Below are positions 1-7,778 of a stretch of DNA of 64,000 nucleotides, one piece after another. A program made the position numbers and the translations under genes. Origin of the DNA: DATBRC01 sp036560485 (GTDB lineage: Bacteria; Pseudomonadota; Gammaproteobacteria; Burkholderiales; Burkholderiaceae_D); contig DATBRC010000065.1 in assembly GCA_036560485.1 (NCBI GenBank), positions 1 to 64,000 of the forward strand, read 5' to 3'. How positions within the stretch are numbered: position 1 is the stretch's first letter; each line of letters begins with the position of its first letter. Under the pieces are notes generated by a model. The model saw only the letters and a list, made by a program, of their open reading frames with translations. It was not told the DNA's origin and made no database searches.

Positions 1-70
1 TGAAGCGAAATCAGTGAGCGCGTTTAACACCGCTTGCGGTTGTCGAAACGGACTCACTGATTTCGCTTCA
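1..70. repeat. Long fold-back inverted repeat at the window edge
   Basis: Bases 1-18 are the exact reverse complement of 53-70. Inside the first stem, 21-25 pair with 46-50 and 30-33 pair with 36-39, so almost the whole 70 bp folds into one interrupted hairpin. No T-run follows directly. It could be a terminator of a gene to the left, a miniature repeat element, or a processing site. The left boundary may be cut by the window edge. Confidence 0.6.
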
Positions 71-222
71 TATCAAGCATTACGATCGCCCCCAATTTTC
101 AGTTTTTTTGGTCTCATGGAAATTACCTAAATGTGCCGCTCTCCATTCCAGAGAACTTGTCGCCAGACACGGACATCGCAAAAACGCGATGCCGGTCAGC
201 TTAATAGTTAGAAGTCTTATCC

Positions 223-759
223 ATGAAACAATCTCGATTTGGTATTCGATTAGGAAGGGCGCTAGGCCGCATTTTTCGACCAATCACGATACTCTTTGGT
301 TGGTGGCGACAGTTCAATGTCGCGGGTGCGACCTACTTTGTAATGCCTGATTCCATGGCTATTTTTATGGTGCTCCTTGCGCCGGTAACCATTTTTCCGT
401 GGATATATCTTCAAAGTATTCAAGTCACAATTTTTGCGATTCTTATTTCACCATTCGCGCTTTTGTCGGTTACTAAAATAAAAAATGATGGCGTAGTACA
501 TATTCGGTTTTTATTCTTTGTACCTTATTGGTTTACCCGCATTCCACGTGGAAGCAGGTTTGAACTTTATGAAGCGTGGGAGGACCCTGCACCATCTGGG
601 GTTGCATTTGAATTGCCTCATAAAAGCGGAGAGTACCTTTACTTGGGTACGGCAACCACGGCAGTAAACTTGGCCGCTGCTATGAGCACGGCGTTAATAA
701 GTCATGGGTGGGATGTTCCCCTATACGAGCAAACTGTAATCACGCGACCAGACGCATAG
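223..759 (+). CDS. Hypothetical two-TM membrane protein (178 aa)
   Basis: I do not recognise this family. The N-terminus is basic (several Arg and Lys in the first 20 residues). It is followed by two closely spaced hydrophobic segments around residues 45-62 and 65-85, then a soluble C-terminal domain of about 90 residues. This suggests an inner-membrane hairpin with the rest in the cytoplasm. The ATG at 223 is preceded only by a weak purine stretch (agaag about 10 bases upstream), so the start is not certain. It stands alone, convergent with the next gene, with an AT-rich hairpin between them. No catalytic motif is visible. Confidence 0.6.
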   Translation: MKQSRFGIRLGRALGRIFRPITILFGWWRQFNVAGATYFVMPDSMAIFMVLLAPVTIFPWIYLQSIQVTIFAILISPFALLSVTKIKNDGVVHIRFLFFVPYWFTRIPRGSRFELYEAWEDPAPSGVAFELPHKSGEYLYLGTATTAVNLAAAMSTALISHGWDVPLYEQTVITRPDA

Positions 760-872
760 TGGCCATGAAAGGAAGATGCAACATGCCAAATAGCCCTTCT
801 AACTTGCCGCTCAACTCGGAATCAACGATGAAGCAGTTGATCCGGGTAGCTCTACGCTAGAACACTTCATAT

Positions 873-898
873 TTTAATAGGTAGAATTTCCTATTAAA
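873..898. terminator. Hairpin between convergent genes
   Basis: A perfect 9-bp inverted repeat, 873-881 against 890-898, with an 8-base loop lies between two convergent genes. The arms are AT-rich with two G-C pairs at the loop end. It is placed to act as a bidirectional terminator, although the U-tract is weak in both directions. Confidence 0.4.
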
Positions 899-899
899 T

Positions 900-1640
900 T
901 CAATGCCCCATCCTTGCAGGCAAAACAAACCATCCCACCACACCGATCACCAGAAAAATCAACGCTGCATTTTCCAGAAGATGCCACGGCCCGCCGCCAT
1001 GATGCAATACCTCAAAGTCCTCCAGGTATACCGTTTCACAAGCGCCATTGCCCGTATCAGTACGAACAATACTGGTGCCACGCTTGAAAGCAAATCCGTG
1101 GTTATGCGAGTACTCGGCAAGATAGCCACGAAAATGCACCTGGTCGCCAATCCGCACATCACGCACCTTGCGCGCGAGACGTGGGTCGTCGGTGATCAAG
1201 TGATTATTGGAAATCGCCGTTTGATCAAACGCCGCGAATGCTTCGTTGGATGATGTGCTGAAATTACAGGTGAACTGTCCACTGGAAAACGAGATATCCT
1301 GGTATGCACCACTGCGCACGTTATTGCCCCATACGACACAGAGATCTGCGACATTCAGATTGTCATTCCATGCTTTATGAATGTAATCCCACCATGTGGC
1401 CGGATCATGCCTGCTCACCACCATCCCGTATAAATCATATGTGTAAAGCGGTTGAATTTTGTACGTAATGCCGCCTACTGTCGTTTCAATCGCGGGCTGG
1501 TGCGTCAACACTTGTGCAGGTTCGACCAGCAATTGTTCGGACAAGCGTTGATGCTCCGGCAAAATATCCTTGCGCCATACAGCGACGATCAGTAGCAACA
1601 AGCTACCGATCAGCAAAAATTTTATGAGGCGATGTGCCAT
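900..1640 (-). CDS. Hypothetical bitopic membrane protein (246 aa)
   Basis: The family is not recognised by name. Residues 7-22 form an N-terminal hydrophobic segment (signal anchor). A polar region of about 195 residues follows, and a second hydrophobic segment sits at about 222-241 just before a short basic tail. The middle contains a WWDYIHKAWND stretch and two cysteines (in DLCVVWG and QFTCNF). A region rich in short beta-strand patterns follows (GDQVHFRGYLAEY, then a segment ending in CETVYLEDFEVL), which could be an OB-like fold. The central domain is probably periplasmic. The gene lies 25 bp downstream of the VOC/hydrolase pair on the same strand and may be co-transcribed with it. Confidence 0.6.
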   Translation of the reverse strand: MAHRLIKFLLIGSLLLLIVAVWRKDILPEHQRLSEQLLVEPAQVLTHQPAIETTVGGITYKIQPLYTYDLYGMVVSRHDPATWWDYIHKAWNDNLNVADLCVVWGNNVRSGAYQDISFSSGQFTCNFSTSSNEAFAAFDQTAISNNHLITDDPRLARKVRDVRIGDQVHFRGYLAEYSHNHGFAFKRGTSIVRTDTGNGACETVYLEDFEVLHHGGGPWHLLENAALIFLVIGVVGWFVLPARMGH

Positions 1641-1665
1641 GAATTATTAAAAGCAATCATACCGA

Positions 1666-2088
1666 TTAGTTCTCAATAACAAATTGCGGATTCCAAGCCA
1701 CTTCCCACAAATGATCATCAGGATCCTGAAAATATCCTGCGTAACCGCCCCAAAACGTATCGCCGGCTTCCTTGATGATTTTTGCGCCTGCGCTTTTTGC
1801 TTGTGTCATCACAGCATTCACTTCTTCTTTACTGTTGACGTTATGGCCGATGGATAACTCAGTCGCGCTACGCGGTGTTTTTGGCAGGTTGGTGTCATGC
1901 GCAAGACTGTCGCGCGGCCATAGCGCAAGTTTTAATCCTGATTGCAAATCAAAAAATGCAACGGCGCCATGCTCGAATTCTTTTCCGATAATCCCTTCTG
2001 TCGGCAAACCTAAACCATCGCGATAGAAAGCCACTGACTTCTCAAGATCATCCACACCCAATGTGATAAGGGTAATGCGTGGTTTCAT
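1666..2088 (-). CDS. VOC-superfamily (glyoxalase/bleomycin-resistance fold) protein
   Basis: A 140-residue single-domain vicinal-oxygen-chelate protein. The first beta-alpha-beta unit reads ITLITLGVDDLEKSVAFYRD, and the end carries the typical GYAGYFQDPDDHLWEVAWNP pattern with the C-terminal metal-ligand Glu position. Family members bind a divalent metal and act as lyases, dioxygenases or antibiotic-binding proteins; the substrate here is unknown. The reading frame is open further upstream, but the start at 2088 is preferred. It has a Shine-Dalgarno (AAAGGA) about 6 bases upstream, and its ATG overlaps the stop of the upstream hydrolase-fold gene as ATGA, implying translational coupling. The two products probably act together. 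Confidence 0.85.
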   Translation of the reverse strand: MKPRITLITLGVDDLEKSVAFYRDGLGLPTEGIIGKEFEHGAVAFFDLQSGLKLALWPRDSLAHDTNLPKTPRSATELSIGHNVNSKEEVNAVMTQAKSAGAKIIKEAGDTFWGGYAGYFQDPDDHLWEVAWNPQFVIEN

Positions 2089-2906
2089 GCTGTATCCTTT
2101 CGCCATGTTCCAAGAAAGCGATGCACGCGCTCGTTGACCAAATCCGGAAATTCCCAAAGCGGAAAACCTCCTGCATCAGGAATAACTGCCCGCTGCACAT
2201 TTGGCAGCTTGGCCGCTAATTGATCAGTCATGTGTACGAAATCGGGCAAATCATATTGACCGTTCATCAGCAGCACAGGTATCGGCATTACAGCAGCTTG
2301 ATCCAGAATCGGCGCAACCGATTTCGCGATTGATGAATCAAGCCAGGGCGCGCCTGAAAATTGCTCAATCATCTGCCAGTGTTCCTCTGCCCTGCAATGC
2401 TTTGGATTGTCGCGCATCACCGCAAACCATTCTGCTTTTTCAAACCATTCCTTGCGCGCCATGGCAACACCACATTCACGCGCAGTCGCCTTCGCGCGAC
2501 CGAGATTATTCGCGATAGAAGGTGCGCCAACGTCCGGCACCACAGCCCCCTCAAGCACAAGCGAATGAAATCGCTTCACATACCTTGATGCCAATAATAA
2601 TCCAACGCCGGCACCCGTATGTGTACCCCAGAAATGCGTTTTCTCAACACCTGCATCATTCATCGCAGTGAGTACGCTGGCAGCATATTCCTCCAGTCCA
2701 TATGGTCCGGACATGGACGCCGATCTTCCATGCCCAGGCAAATCAATTAACAGCAATCGATAATCTTGTTGGAAAGAGTTAATTTGCGCAGAGAAAATAT
2801 CGCTATGCTGAGAAGCGCCATGCACCATGGTGATCCATGGTTTTTCAACATTGTCTGTTGAAATTGTTTTATAGAATGGAACAGAACGATTTTTGTTTTC
2901 GTGCAT
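2085..2906 (-). CDS. Alpha/beta-hydrolase-fold protein lacking canonical nucleophile and His
   Basis: The 273-residue protein has the alpha/beta-hydrolase core: the oxyanion-side MVHGASQHSDIF, then IDLPGHGRS, then the nucleophile-elbow strand. At the elbow the sequence is GTHTGAG where the family has GxSxG, so the nucleophile is Thr or absent. Near the C-terminus the usual GAGHxPxxE is DAGGFPLWE, so the catalytic His is replaced by Gly. The candidate acid (in LLMNGQYDLPD) is present. It may be a non-hydrolytic member (cofactor-free dioxygenase-like or binding role) or an inactive paralogue. It is the first gene of the pair with the VOC protein and is coupled to it by ATGA. Confidence 0.75.
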   Translation of the reverse strand: MHENKNRSVPFYKTISTDNVEKPWITMVHGASQHSDIFSAQINSFQQDYRLLLIDLPGHGRSASMSGPYGLEEYAASVLTAMNDAGVEKTHFWGTHTGAGVGLLLASRYVKRFHSLVLEGAVVPDVGAPSIANNLGRAKATARECGVAMARKEWFEKAEWFAVMRDNPKHCRAEEHWQMIEQFSGAPWLDSSIAKSVAPILDQAAVMPIPVLLMNGQYDLPDFVHMTDQLAAKLPNVQRAVIPDAGGFPLWEFPDLVNERVHRFLGTWRKDTA

Positions 2907-3107
2907 TATATTTTTATTGCCATAGGGCTGATAAAAAATTCACTTGCGCGGGAACGACGGTGATTTTTCTTTTGATATCCATTCTGCGTAAACGCTGCGC
3001 CATTTGTTTTCAACGAATGCTTTCATGCTCATCAAATTTTGTGCTCATCCAACGTTGAATAGGAAAGTATCGGTTTGGAAGTGGAATTGGCCAGCACTGT
3101 AAACACG

Positions 3108-3893
3108 CTATTGAGATACCGGCTTCTCGACCGGCACTTCAGTCACCGGCTCAGGTAACCGTGCCAGTATCATGACTTCGACACGCCGGTTGCGTTGTCT
3201 TCCTTCTGGGGTGTCGTTACTCGCCACAGGAAATTTAGGCCCATGTCCCACTGCCGTCAAACGCGCTTCCGGAATACCGTCGGCGATAAACAGTCTGACC
3301 ACACTGCTGGCTCGGACGCTCGACAATTCCCAATTGGATGGAAATACTGATGTGTTGATCGGGATGCTATCGGTATGTCCTTCCACCTGAATGACATGTG
3401 GATCGTCCTTTAGTATCGCTGCAACTGCGTTAAGGGCTTGTCCGGATTCACTCGTTAATTTCGCCTCGCCCGGTGCGAACAAGACACTGGCATTGATTTC
3501 AACGCTGATGCCGCGGCTCGATTGCGTTACCCTCACCTTGCCTTGATTAACCAAGGGTGCAAGCGCCTTGAGAATATCGCGCGCCACACCTGTCAACTTG
3601 TCTTTCTCACGATTCAGGAGTTCGCTATTTTCCTTTTGCTGTGCAGTTTGCTTTGGCACGATCGCTGGAACCGCAGCACGAATACTGCTTTCTATGGTGG
3701 GACGCACGATTGCTTGTGCTTTGCCGAACGCGGTGCCTAATGCATTGGAGAGCACGCGGTATTTGCCTTCATTGAGCGAAGAGATCGCATACATCACGAC
3801 AAAAAAAGCAAACAGCAAGGTGATGAAGTCGGCATACGAGACCAGCCATCGCTCGTGATTCTCATGCTCCTCTTCGAATTTTTTGCGTGCCAT
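3108..3893 (-). CDS. motD: Flagellar stator protein MotD (MotB family)
   Basis: A 261-residue MotB-family stator subunit that anchors the proton channel to peptidoglycan. The N-terminus has one TM helix with the proton-carrying Asp in WLVSYADFITLLFAFF (Asp about residue 22). The C-terminus is an OmpA-like domain with VEGHTDSIPI, NWELSSVRA and NRRVEVMI. It is shorter than the MotB homologue at 20591-21517 and pairs with motC directly upstream, as in the MotCD stator of pseudomonads and other proteobacteria. The motC-motD gap of about 150 bp is filled with three hairpins, which may lower motD expression relative to motC or process the mRNA. No clear Shine-Dalgarno precedes the ATG. Confidence 0.92.
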   Translation of the reverse strand: MARKKFEEEHENHERWLVSYADFITLLFAFFVVMYAISSLNEGKYRVLSNALGTAFGKAQAIVRPTIESSIRAAVPAIVPKQTAQQKENSELLNREKDKLTGVARDILKALAPLVNQGKVRVTQSSRGISVEINASVLFAPGEAKLTSESGQALNAVAAILKDDPHVIQVEGHTDSIPINTSVFPSNWELSSVRASSVVRLFIADGIPEARLTAVGHGPKFPVASNDTPEGRQRNRRVEVMILARLPEPVTEVPVEKPVSQ

Positions 3894-3916
3894 GATGGTC
3901 GGGCTATTAATATTTC

Positions 3917-4023
3917 CGTAATTCGTGACAGCGAATTACGACTGTTCTCACCCTCTCCCTCGGGGAGAGGGTTGGGGTGAGGGATTGAGCGTTCTGACTG
4001 TCATTCATTATGAAACGCTCAAT
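3917..4023. repeat. Cluster of three hairpins in the motC-motD gap
   Basis: Three separate inverted repeats sit in tandem: 3917-3925 with 3932-3940 (9 bp), 3951-3959 with 3963-3971 (9 bp, CCCTCTCCC/GGGAGAGGG), and 3984-3993 with 4014-4023 (10 bp). The central CCCTCTCC palindrome followed by GTTGGGGTGAGG resembles a dispersed intergenic palindrome common in proteobacterial genomes. Likely roles are a REP-like repeat, an mRNA-stability element, or an attenuator between the two stator genes. Confidence 0.65.
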
Positions 4024-4041
4024 ATGAAATGATACTGCGCT

Positions 4042-4788
4042 CTAGAATTTGCCTTTGTATGCACTGATACGTTCTTCAATGACGCGGGGATTATCGCCGG
4101 ACGCAATGGCGACCAATGCCTCTGCAATCATTTCACGCTTGTTCAGCTCTTTCCCCATAATCGATTTCAATTTGTTGGCGATCGGCAGGAACACAAGATT
4201 CGCAAGCCCGACGCCATAAATCGTTGCGACGAAAGCGACGGCTATGCCGCTTCCCAATCGACTTGGATCTACCAGATTTTCCATCACGTGGATCAACCCG
4301 AGCACCGCGCCAAGAATACCGATCGTCGGAGAATACCCGCCTGCTGCTTCCCAAATTTTGATCGCCTGACGCTCGCTGCCTTCATGGTTGGATATTTCGC
4401 TGTCAAGGATTTCACGGATTTTTGCAGAGTCGATTCCATCGATCAGCATCCGCAATCCTTTTGCAATGAATGGATCGGATGCCACTTCCAGATAGCGTTC
4501 CAGACTTAGCAAGCCTTCGCGCCGTCCTGTGACGCTCCATAACCCAATGTCTTGCGCCAGTGCCTGATAGCTGTCCGGTGGACGATTGAAAACCAGGCGA
4601 ACCATCTTGACGCCATGCAGAAAATTCGGCATGCCGCTTTGCAGCAGCACGGCGCCAAATGTTCCGACAAAGACGATGATAAAGGCGGCTGGTTGTATCA
4701 ACGAATCAAGGCGGCCACCCTCAATGAGTTGGCCGCCCAGGATGCCTGCCAGCGCAAGCGCGAGGCCTGCTAGACTAGCCCAGTCCAC
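4042..4788 (-). CDS. motC: Flagellar stator protein MotC (MotA family)
   Basis: A 248-residue MotA/ExbB-type inner-membrane protein with four predicted TM helices: two near the N-terminus (LAGLALALAGILGG and FIIVFVGTFGAVLLQ), then a cytoplasmic loop with the charged torque-generating region (LLSLERYLE, FIAKGLRMLIDG). Two C-terminal helices follow (SPTIGILGAVLGLIHVM and IAVAFVATIYGVGLANLVFLP). With MotD it forms the second stator set. The start is GTG at 4788, with a purine-rich Shine-Dalgarno (GGGAGAAGG) upstream, and it overlaps the 3' end of fliA by 19 bp. This is consistent with one fliA-motC-motD transcription unit. Confidence 0.93.
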   Translation of the reverse strand: MDWASLAGLALALAGILGGQLIEGGRLDSLIQPAAFIIVFVGTFGAVLLQSGMPNFLHGVKMVRLVFNRPPDSYQALAQDIGLWSVTGRREGLLSLERYLEVASDPFIAKGLRMLIDGIDSAKIREILDSEISNHEGSERQAIKIWEAAGGYSPTIGILGAVLGLIHVMENLVDPSRLGSGIAVAFVATIYGVGLANLVFLPIANKLKSIMGKELNKREMIAEALVAIASGDNPRVIEERISAYKGKF

Positions 4789-5501
4789 GCCTTCTCCCTT
4801 AAGAACGAGCGAAGCCGTGCGATCGCCTGGCTATGCAATTGACTGACACGTGATTCGGATACATTCATGATGGCGCCAATTTCCTTCAGATTCATTTCTT
4901 GCTCATAGTAGAGACCCATCAGGATTTTCTCCCGATCCGGCAATGCGGTAATCGCCTGGATAACGGCTTCACGGAAGCCGCTGTTCATCAAGCTTTGCAA
5001 CGGATCGTCGGCACGCTCGGCACAATATCGATCAAGAAAATGCTCGTTGCCATCACCTTCGTGAAAATCTTCGTAATAAATCAGTTGATGCCCGCCGCCT
5101 TCGGTCAATAATTCCTGGTAGTCGGCCAATGACAATTTAAGCTGTGCAGCGACTTCGGTTTCCATCGGAGCACGACCAAGGCGCTGCTGTAATGTATTCA
5201 TCGCCACCTCGATCTTGCGCATGTTTTGACGCATGCTGCGCGGCAGCCAGTCGCTGCTGCGCAATTCATCGAGCATCGCGCCGCGTATGCGTTGCACTGC
5301 ATAGGTCTCAAACTGCGCGCCATGCGTTTCTTCGTAGCGGCTGACAGCATCCAGCAAACCAATCATGCCCGCCTGGATCAAATCGTCAACTTCGACACTC
5401 GGCGGCAACTTGGCTTTCAATTGATGCGCAAGACGCTTTACCAAAGGCGCATGCTCGGTCAATAGTGCGTTCTTGTCTGATTTTCCGTTAACCGTGTACA
5501 T
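4770..5501 (-). CDS. fliA: Flagellar sigma factor sigma-28 FliA
   Basis: A 243-residue sigma-70-family factor that directs late flagellar and chemotaxis transcription. Region 2 is seen in VEVDDLIQAGMIGLLDAVSRYE and FETYAVQRIRGAMLDELRSSDWLPRS. Region 3 follows, and region 4 with its helix-turn-helix is LPDREKILMGLYYEQ through LKEIGAIMNVSESRVSQLHSQAI. Length and motifs match FliA. It lies after flhA-flhF-flhG and overlaps motC. A candidate sigma-28 promoter is visible before cheY at 13810-13836. The anti-sigma factor FlgM is not in this window. Confidence 0.96.
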   Translation of the reverse strand: MYTVNGKSDKNALLTEHAPLVKRLAHQLKAKLPPSVEVDDLIQAGMIGLLDAVSRYEETHGAQFETYAVQRIRGAMLDELRSSDWLPRSMRQNMRKIEVAMNTLQQRLGRAPMETEVAAQLKLSLADYQELLTEGGGHQLIYYEDFHEGDGNEHFLDRYCAERADDPLQSLMNSGFREAVIQAITALPDREKILMGLYYEQEMNLKEIGAIMNVSESRVSQLHSQAIARLRSFLREKAWTGLV

Positions 5502-5629
5502 TAATTTTTATTCTTCAGATTTCTCTGTGGGCCAGGCACTTTACGTTACAGGACAGCATGTACTGTTCCCAAGTGCAACTAACAGTTTAATCCAAGATAC
5601 CGTATTTGCAGAAAATACAGACGAAAATT

Positions 5630-6481
5630 TTACCTCCCCGCACTCACTCTTGTTGATGACATACCACGCAGTCCTGCTGCCGGCATTTCAGAAGGCGAAC
5701 AACGCCCGGCCAGACGTCTGAATGCAACGGAAGAGACAGCTAAAGGAAACGCGTCGACAACACTGCGGCCCAGATAGCTCGCCTTCTTCAAATGTTCATC
5801 TGCCGGTACCGAACCCATTGAATGCAGTTCGACTGCGAGATAACGGCTCGCTGCCTGCGCCATGTTTTCATAGACGACTTTTGCCTCTTTTTCAGACGCG
5901 CCCGTTACCAGTAGATTGAATGGATGCTTGCCCAATTTGGCGTTCAGTCTCTTGACAATTGCATAAGCATTTTTGATTGACACGGCACTTGTTGACACTT
6001 GAACCACGATTTCACTTTGCATCATCACTGGAACCGGCAAGGAATCATCGGTGCCAAGTTCTGCATCGACCAGCACAATGTCGGCTTTCTTGGCAAGTGC
6101 GCCGAATGCATTCGCCAGTCGGTTTGACTGGTCGACGCTCTGTGTCATCACACGCGTCGGCCCTCTTGTCAATGTCGCAATGCCGAATCCTTGTTGTACC
6201 GTTTGTACAACTTCATGCAGTGCAGCTTCCTTGCGTGCCACATCCAGCAAGGTCGCCTTGTGCGAAATTCCCAAACGGGAAAATACGCCGCTGGATTTGG
6301 TACTGGCATCGACCATGAGTACATCGCTGCCGGTGCGCACCAACGAAGCACCCAGGTTGATCAGCATCGCACTTTTGTCGTCCGCTGACAGCGCTGATAA
6401 AAATGTAAAGATCCGTGGCTTGGGCCCGGCCAGCATGCGGCGCAAGCCTTCTGCCTGATCTGTCGTTTGGTAGTTAGCCAA
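5630..6481 (-). CDS. flhG: FlhG/FleN-like MinD-family protein without a P-loop
   Basis: FlhG normally is a MinD-type ATPase that limits flagellar number by antagonising FlhF. The N-terminal DQAEGLRRML is the conserved FlhG activation helix, and the gene follows flhF directly, so the identity is good. The Walker A position, where the family has a K-G-G-x-G-K-T-like loop, instead reads SALSADDKSAM, so the ATP-binding lysines and glycines are gone. Walker B (ADIVLVDAE) remains. An ATG at 6508 is possible, but the TTG at 6481 has a GAGG Shine-Dalgarno 6 bases upstream and is preferred (283 aa). Either start overlaps the end of flhF. Confidence 0.82.
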   Translation of the reverse strand: MANYQTTDQAEGLRRMLAGPKPRIFTFLSALSADDKSAMLINLGASLVRTGSDVLMVDASTKSSGVFSRLGISHKATLLDVARKEAALHEVVQTVQQGFGIATLTRGPTRVMTQSVDQSNRLANAFGALAKKADIVLVDAELGTDDSLPVPVMMQSEIVVQVSTSAVSIKNAYAIVKRLNAKLGKHPFNLLVTGASEKEAKVVYENMAQAASRYLAVELHSMGSVPADEHLKKASYLGRSVVDAFPLAVSSVAFRRLAGRCSPSEMPAAGLRGMSSTRVSAGR

Positions 6482-7778
6482 GGCGCACCTCGCGCAAGCT
6501 GCTGTCATTCATGTTACGTGCTGCGTTGGCGATCACGAGTGGCAATTCTGCGTCTTTCAGTTGGAAAGGCGCCGTTTCCCGTTTCAGCTTGAATGCACGG
6601 TCGACCAGATAATCCTTGTTCGCCACATGCAAGTCTTCCGGCACACGCTGGCCGTTGGCGACATAGTACAGATTCAACTTCTGGCGGATCACGACATCGA
6701 TCACGCTGCCGACGGTTGCTGCTTCATCCAGTTTGGTCATGATGCAGCCGGCCAGGCCTGCGCCCTGATAGGCACGCACCACTTCATTCAGTGTTTCTCC
6801 GGTCGATGTCGCGCTTAAACACAGCAAACGTTTAACGCTGTCGCCTGCACCTGCCAGCATCGCGATCTGTTCCGACACCATTTGATCGCGCTGGCTGACG
6901 CCGACTGTGTCGATCAACACTGTGTGCTTGTTTTTCAATTCATCCAATGCAATGCGCAGATCGGTTTCATCCTTGACCGAATGCACCATCACGCCGAGGA
7001 TCTTGCCGTAGATACGCAACTGCTCGTAGCCGCCGATACGATAACCATCGGTGGTAATCAACGCGAGCTTGCCGGTGCCGTGACGCATCACGCAACGCGC
7101 TGCCAATTTGGCGGTCGTGGTGGTTTTCCCGACACCGGTAGGACCGACCAGCGCAAACACGCCGCCCTTTTCCAGCATTTCATTTTCGTCATTCATCGCG
7201 GATAAATTACGTGCGAGGATCGACTTGATCCAATTCATGCCGGTGACTGCAGTCAAACCCGATGGTAATTTCTCTGTCAAATAGCGCGCCAGACTGGCAC
7301 TGAAACCGGCAGCCAGCATTTCACGCAAGACGACCGATTTGATCGGCTCGCGTTGTTGCTGTCCGGTCCATGCGATCTCGGCCAGTTGCGATTCCAGCAT
7401 GCCGCGCATTGCACGAATTTCATTCATGACGCTGCTTAATTCCTGCGCGCTAGGCTCGCCGGTATTGTTTGCCTGTTTGGCCATATTTGCATTGCGCGCT
7501 ACGCCCAATGCTTCCGCGAGATTGGATGCCTGGTCGTCTTCGCTCTTGCGCTTCTGCATCAGACTTGGCGCAAGTGCAGACAACGTCGATTGAGACAATC
7601 CGTTATTCTCGATCGAAGGTTCCGCCAATGCGGACATATCCTCGCTGGCCAGCGCAAGAATTTCGATCTCGCCATTGACTGTCCGATTGGACAAAATGAC
7701 TGCATCGGACCCGAGCGCTTCGCGTACTTTACGCAATGCTTCACGAGAAGAAGTCGCGGTGAATTTTTTGACGTTCAT
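6474..7778 (-). CDS. flhF: Flagellar biosynthesis SRP-type GTPase FlhF
   Basis: A 434-residue SRP-family GTPase that recruits early flagellar components and sets flagellar position. The N-terminus MNVKKFTATSSREALRKVRE is the typical FlhF B domain. A linker follows, then the NG domain with the P-loop GPTGVGKTTTTAKLAAR, ITTDGYRIGGYEQLR, LIDTVGVSQRD (G3) and TKLDEAATVGSVIDV (G4/G5). The start overlaps the flhA stop as ATGA, with GGAG upstream. FlhF together with FlhDC in one genome points to control of both expression and placement of flagella. Confidence 0.96.
   Translation of the reverse strand: MNVKKFTATSSREALRKVREALGSDAVILSNRTVNGEIEILALASEDMSALAEPSIENNGLSQSTLSALAPSLMQKRKSEDDQASNLAEALGVARNANMAKQANNTGEPSAQELSSVMNEIRAMRGMLESQLAEIAWTGQQQREPIKSVVLREMLAAGFSASLARYLTEKLPSGLTAVTGMNWIKSILARNLSAMNDENEMLEKGGVFALVGPTGVGKTTTTAKLAARCVMRHGTGKLALITTDGYRIGGYEQLRIYGKILGVMVHSVKDETDLRIALDELKNKHTVLIDTVGVSQRDQMVSEQIAMLAGAGDSVKRLLCLSATSTGETLNEVVRAYQGAGLAGCIMTKLDEAATVGSVIDVVIRQKLNLYYVANGQRVPEDLHVANKDYLVDRAFKLKRETAPFQLKDAELPLVIANAARNMNDSSLREVRLG

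Noticed and set aside
1..70. Link between the left-edge hairpin and the RAYT transposase at the right edge as a REP system
   Set aside because: No GTAG-like tetranucleotide typical of RAYT-associated REPs is seen next to the hairpin, and the two are 63 kb apart.
783..860. A 25-codon frame with AAAGGAAG upstream
   Set aside because: Too short, no recognisable features and no conservation evidence available; likely chance.
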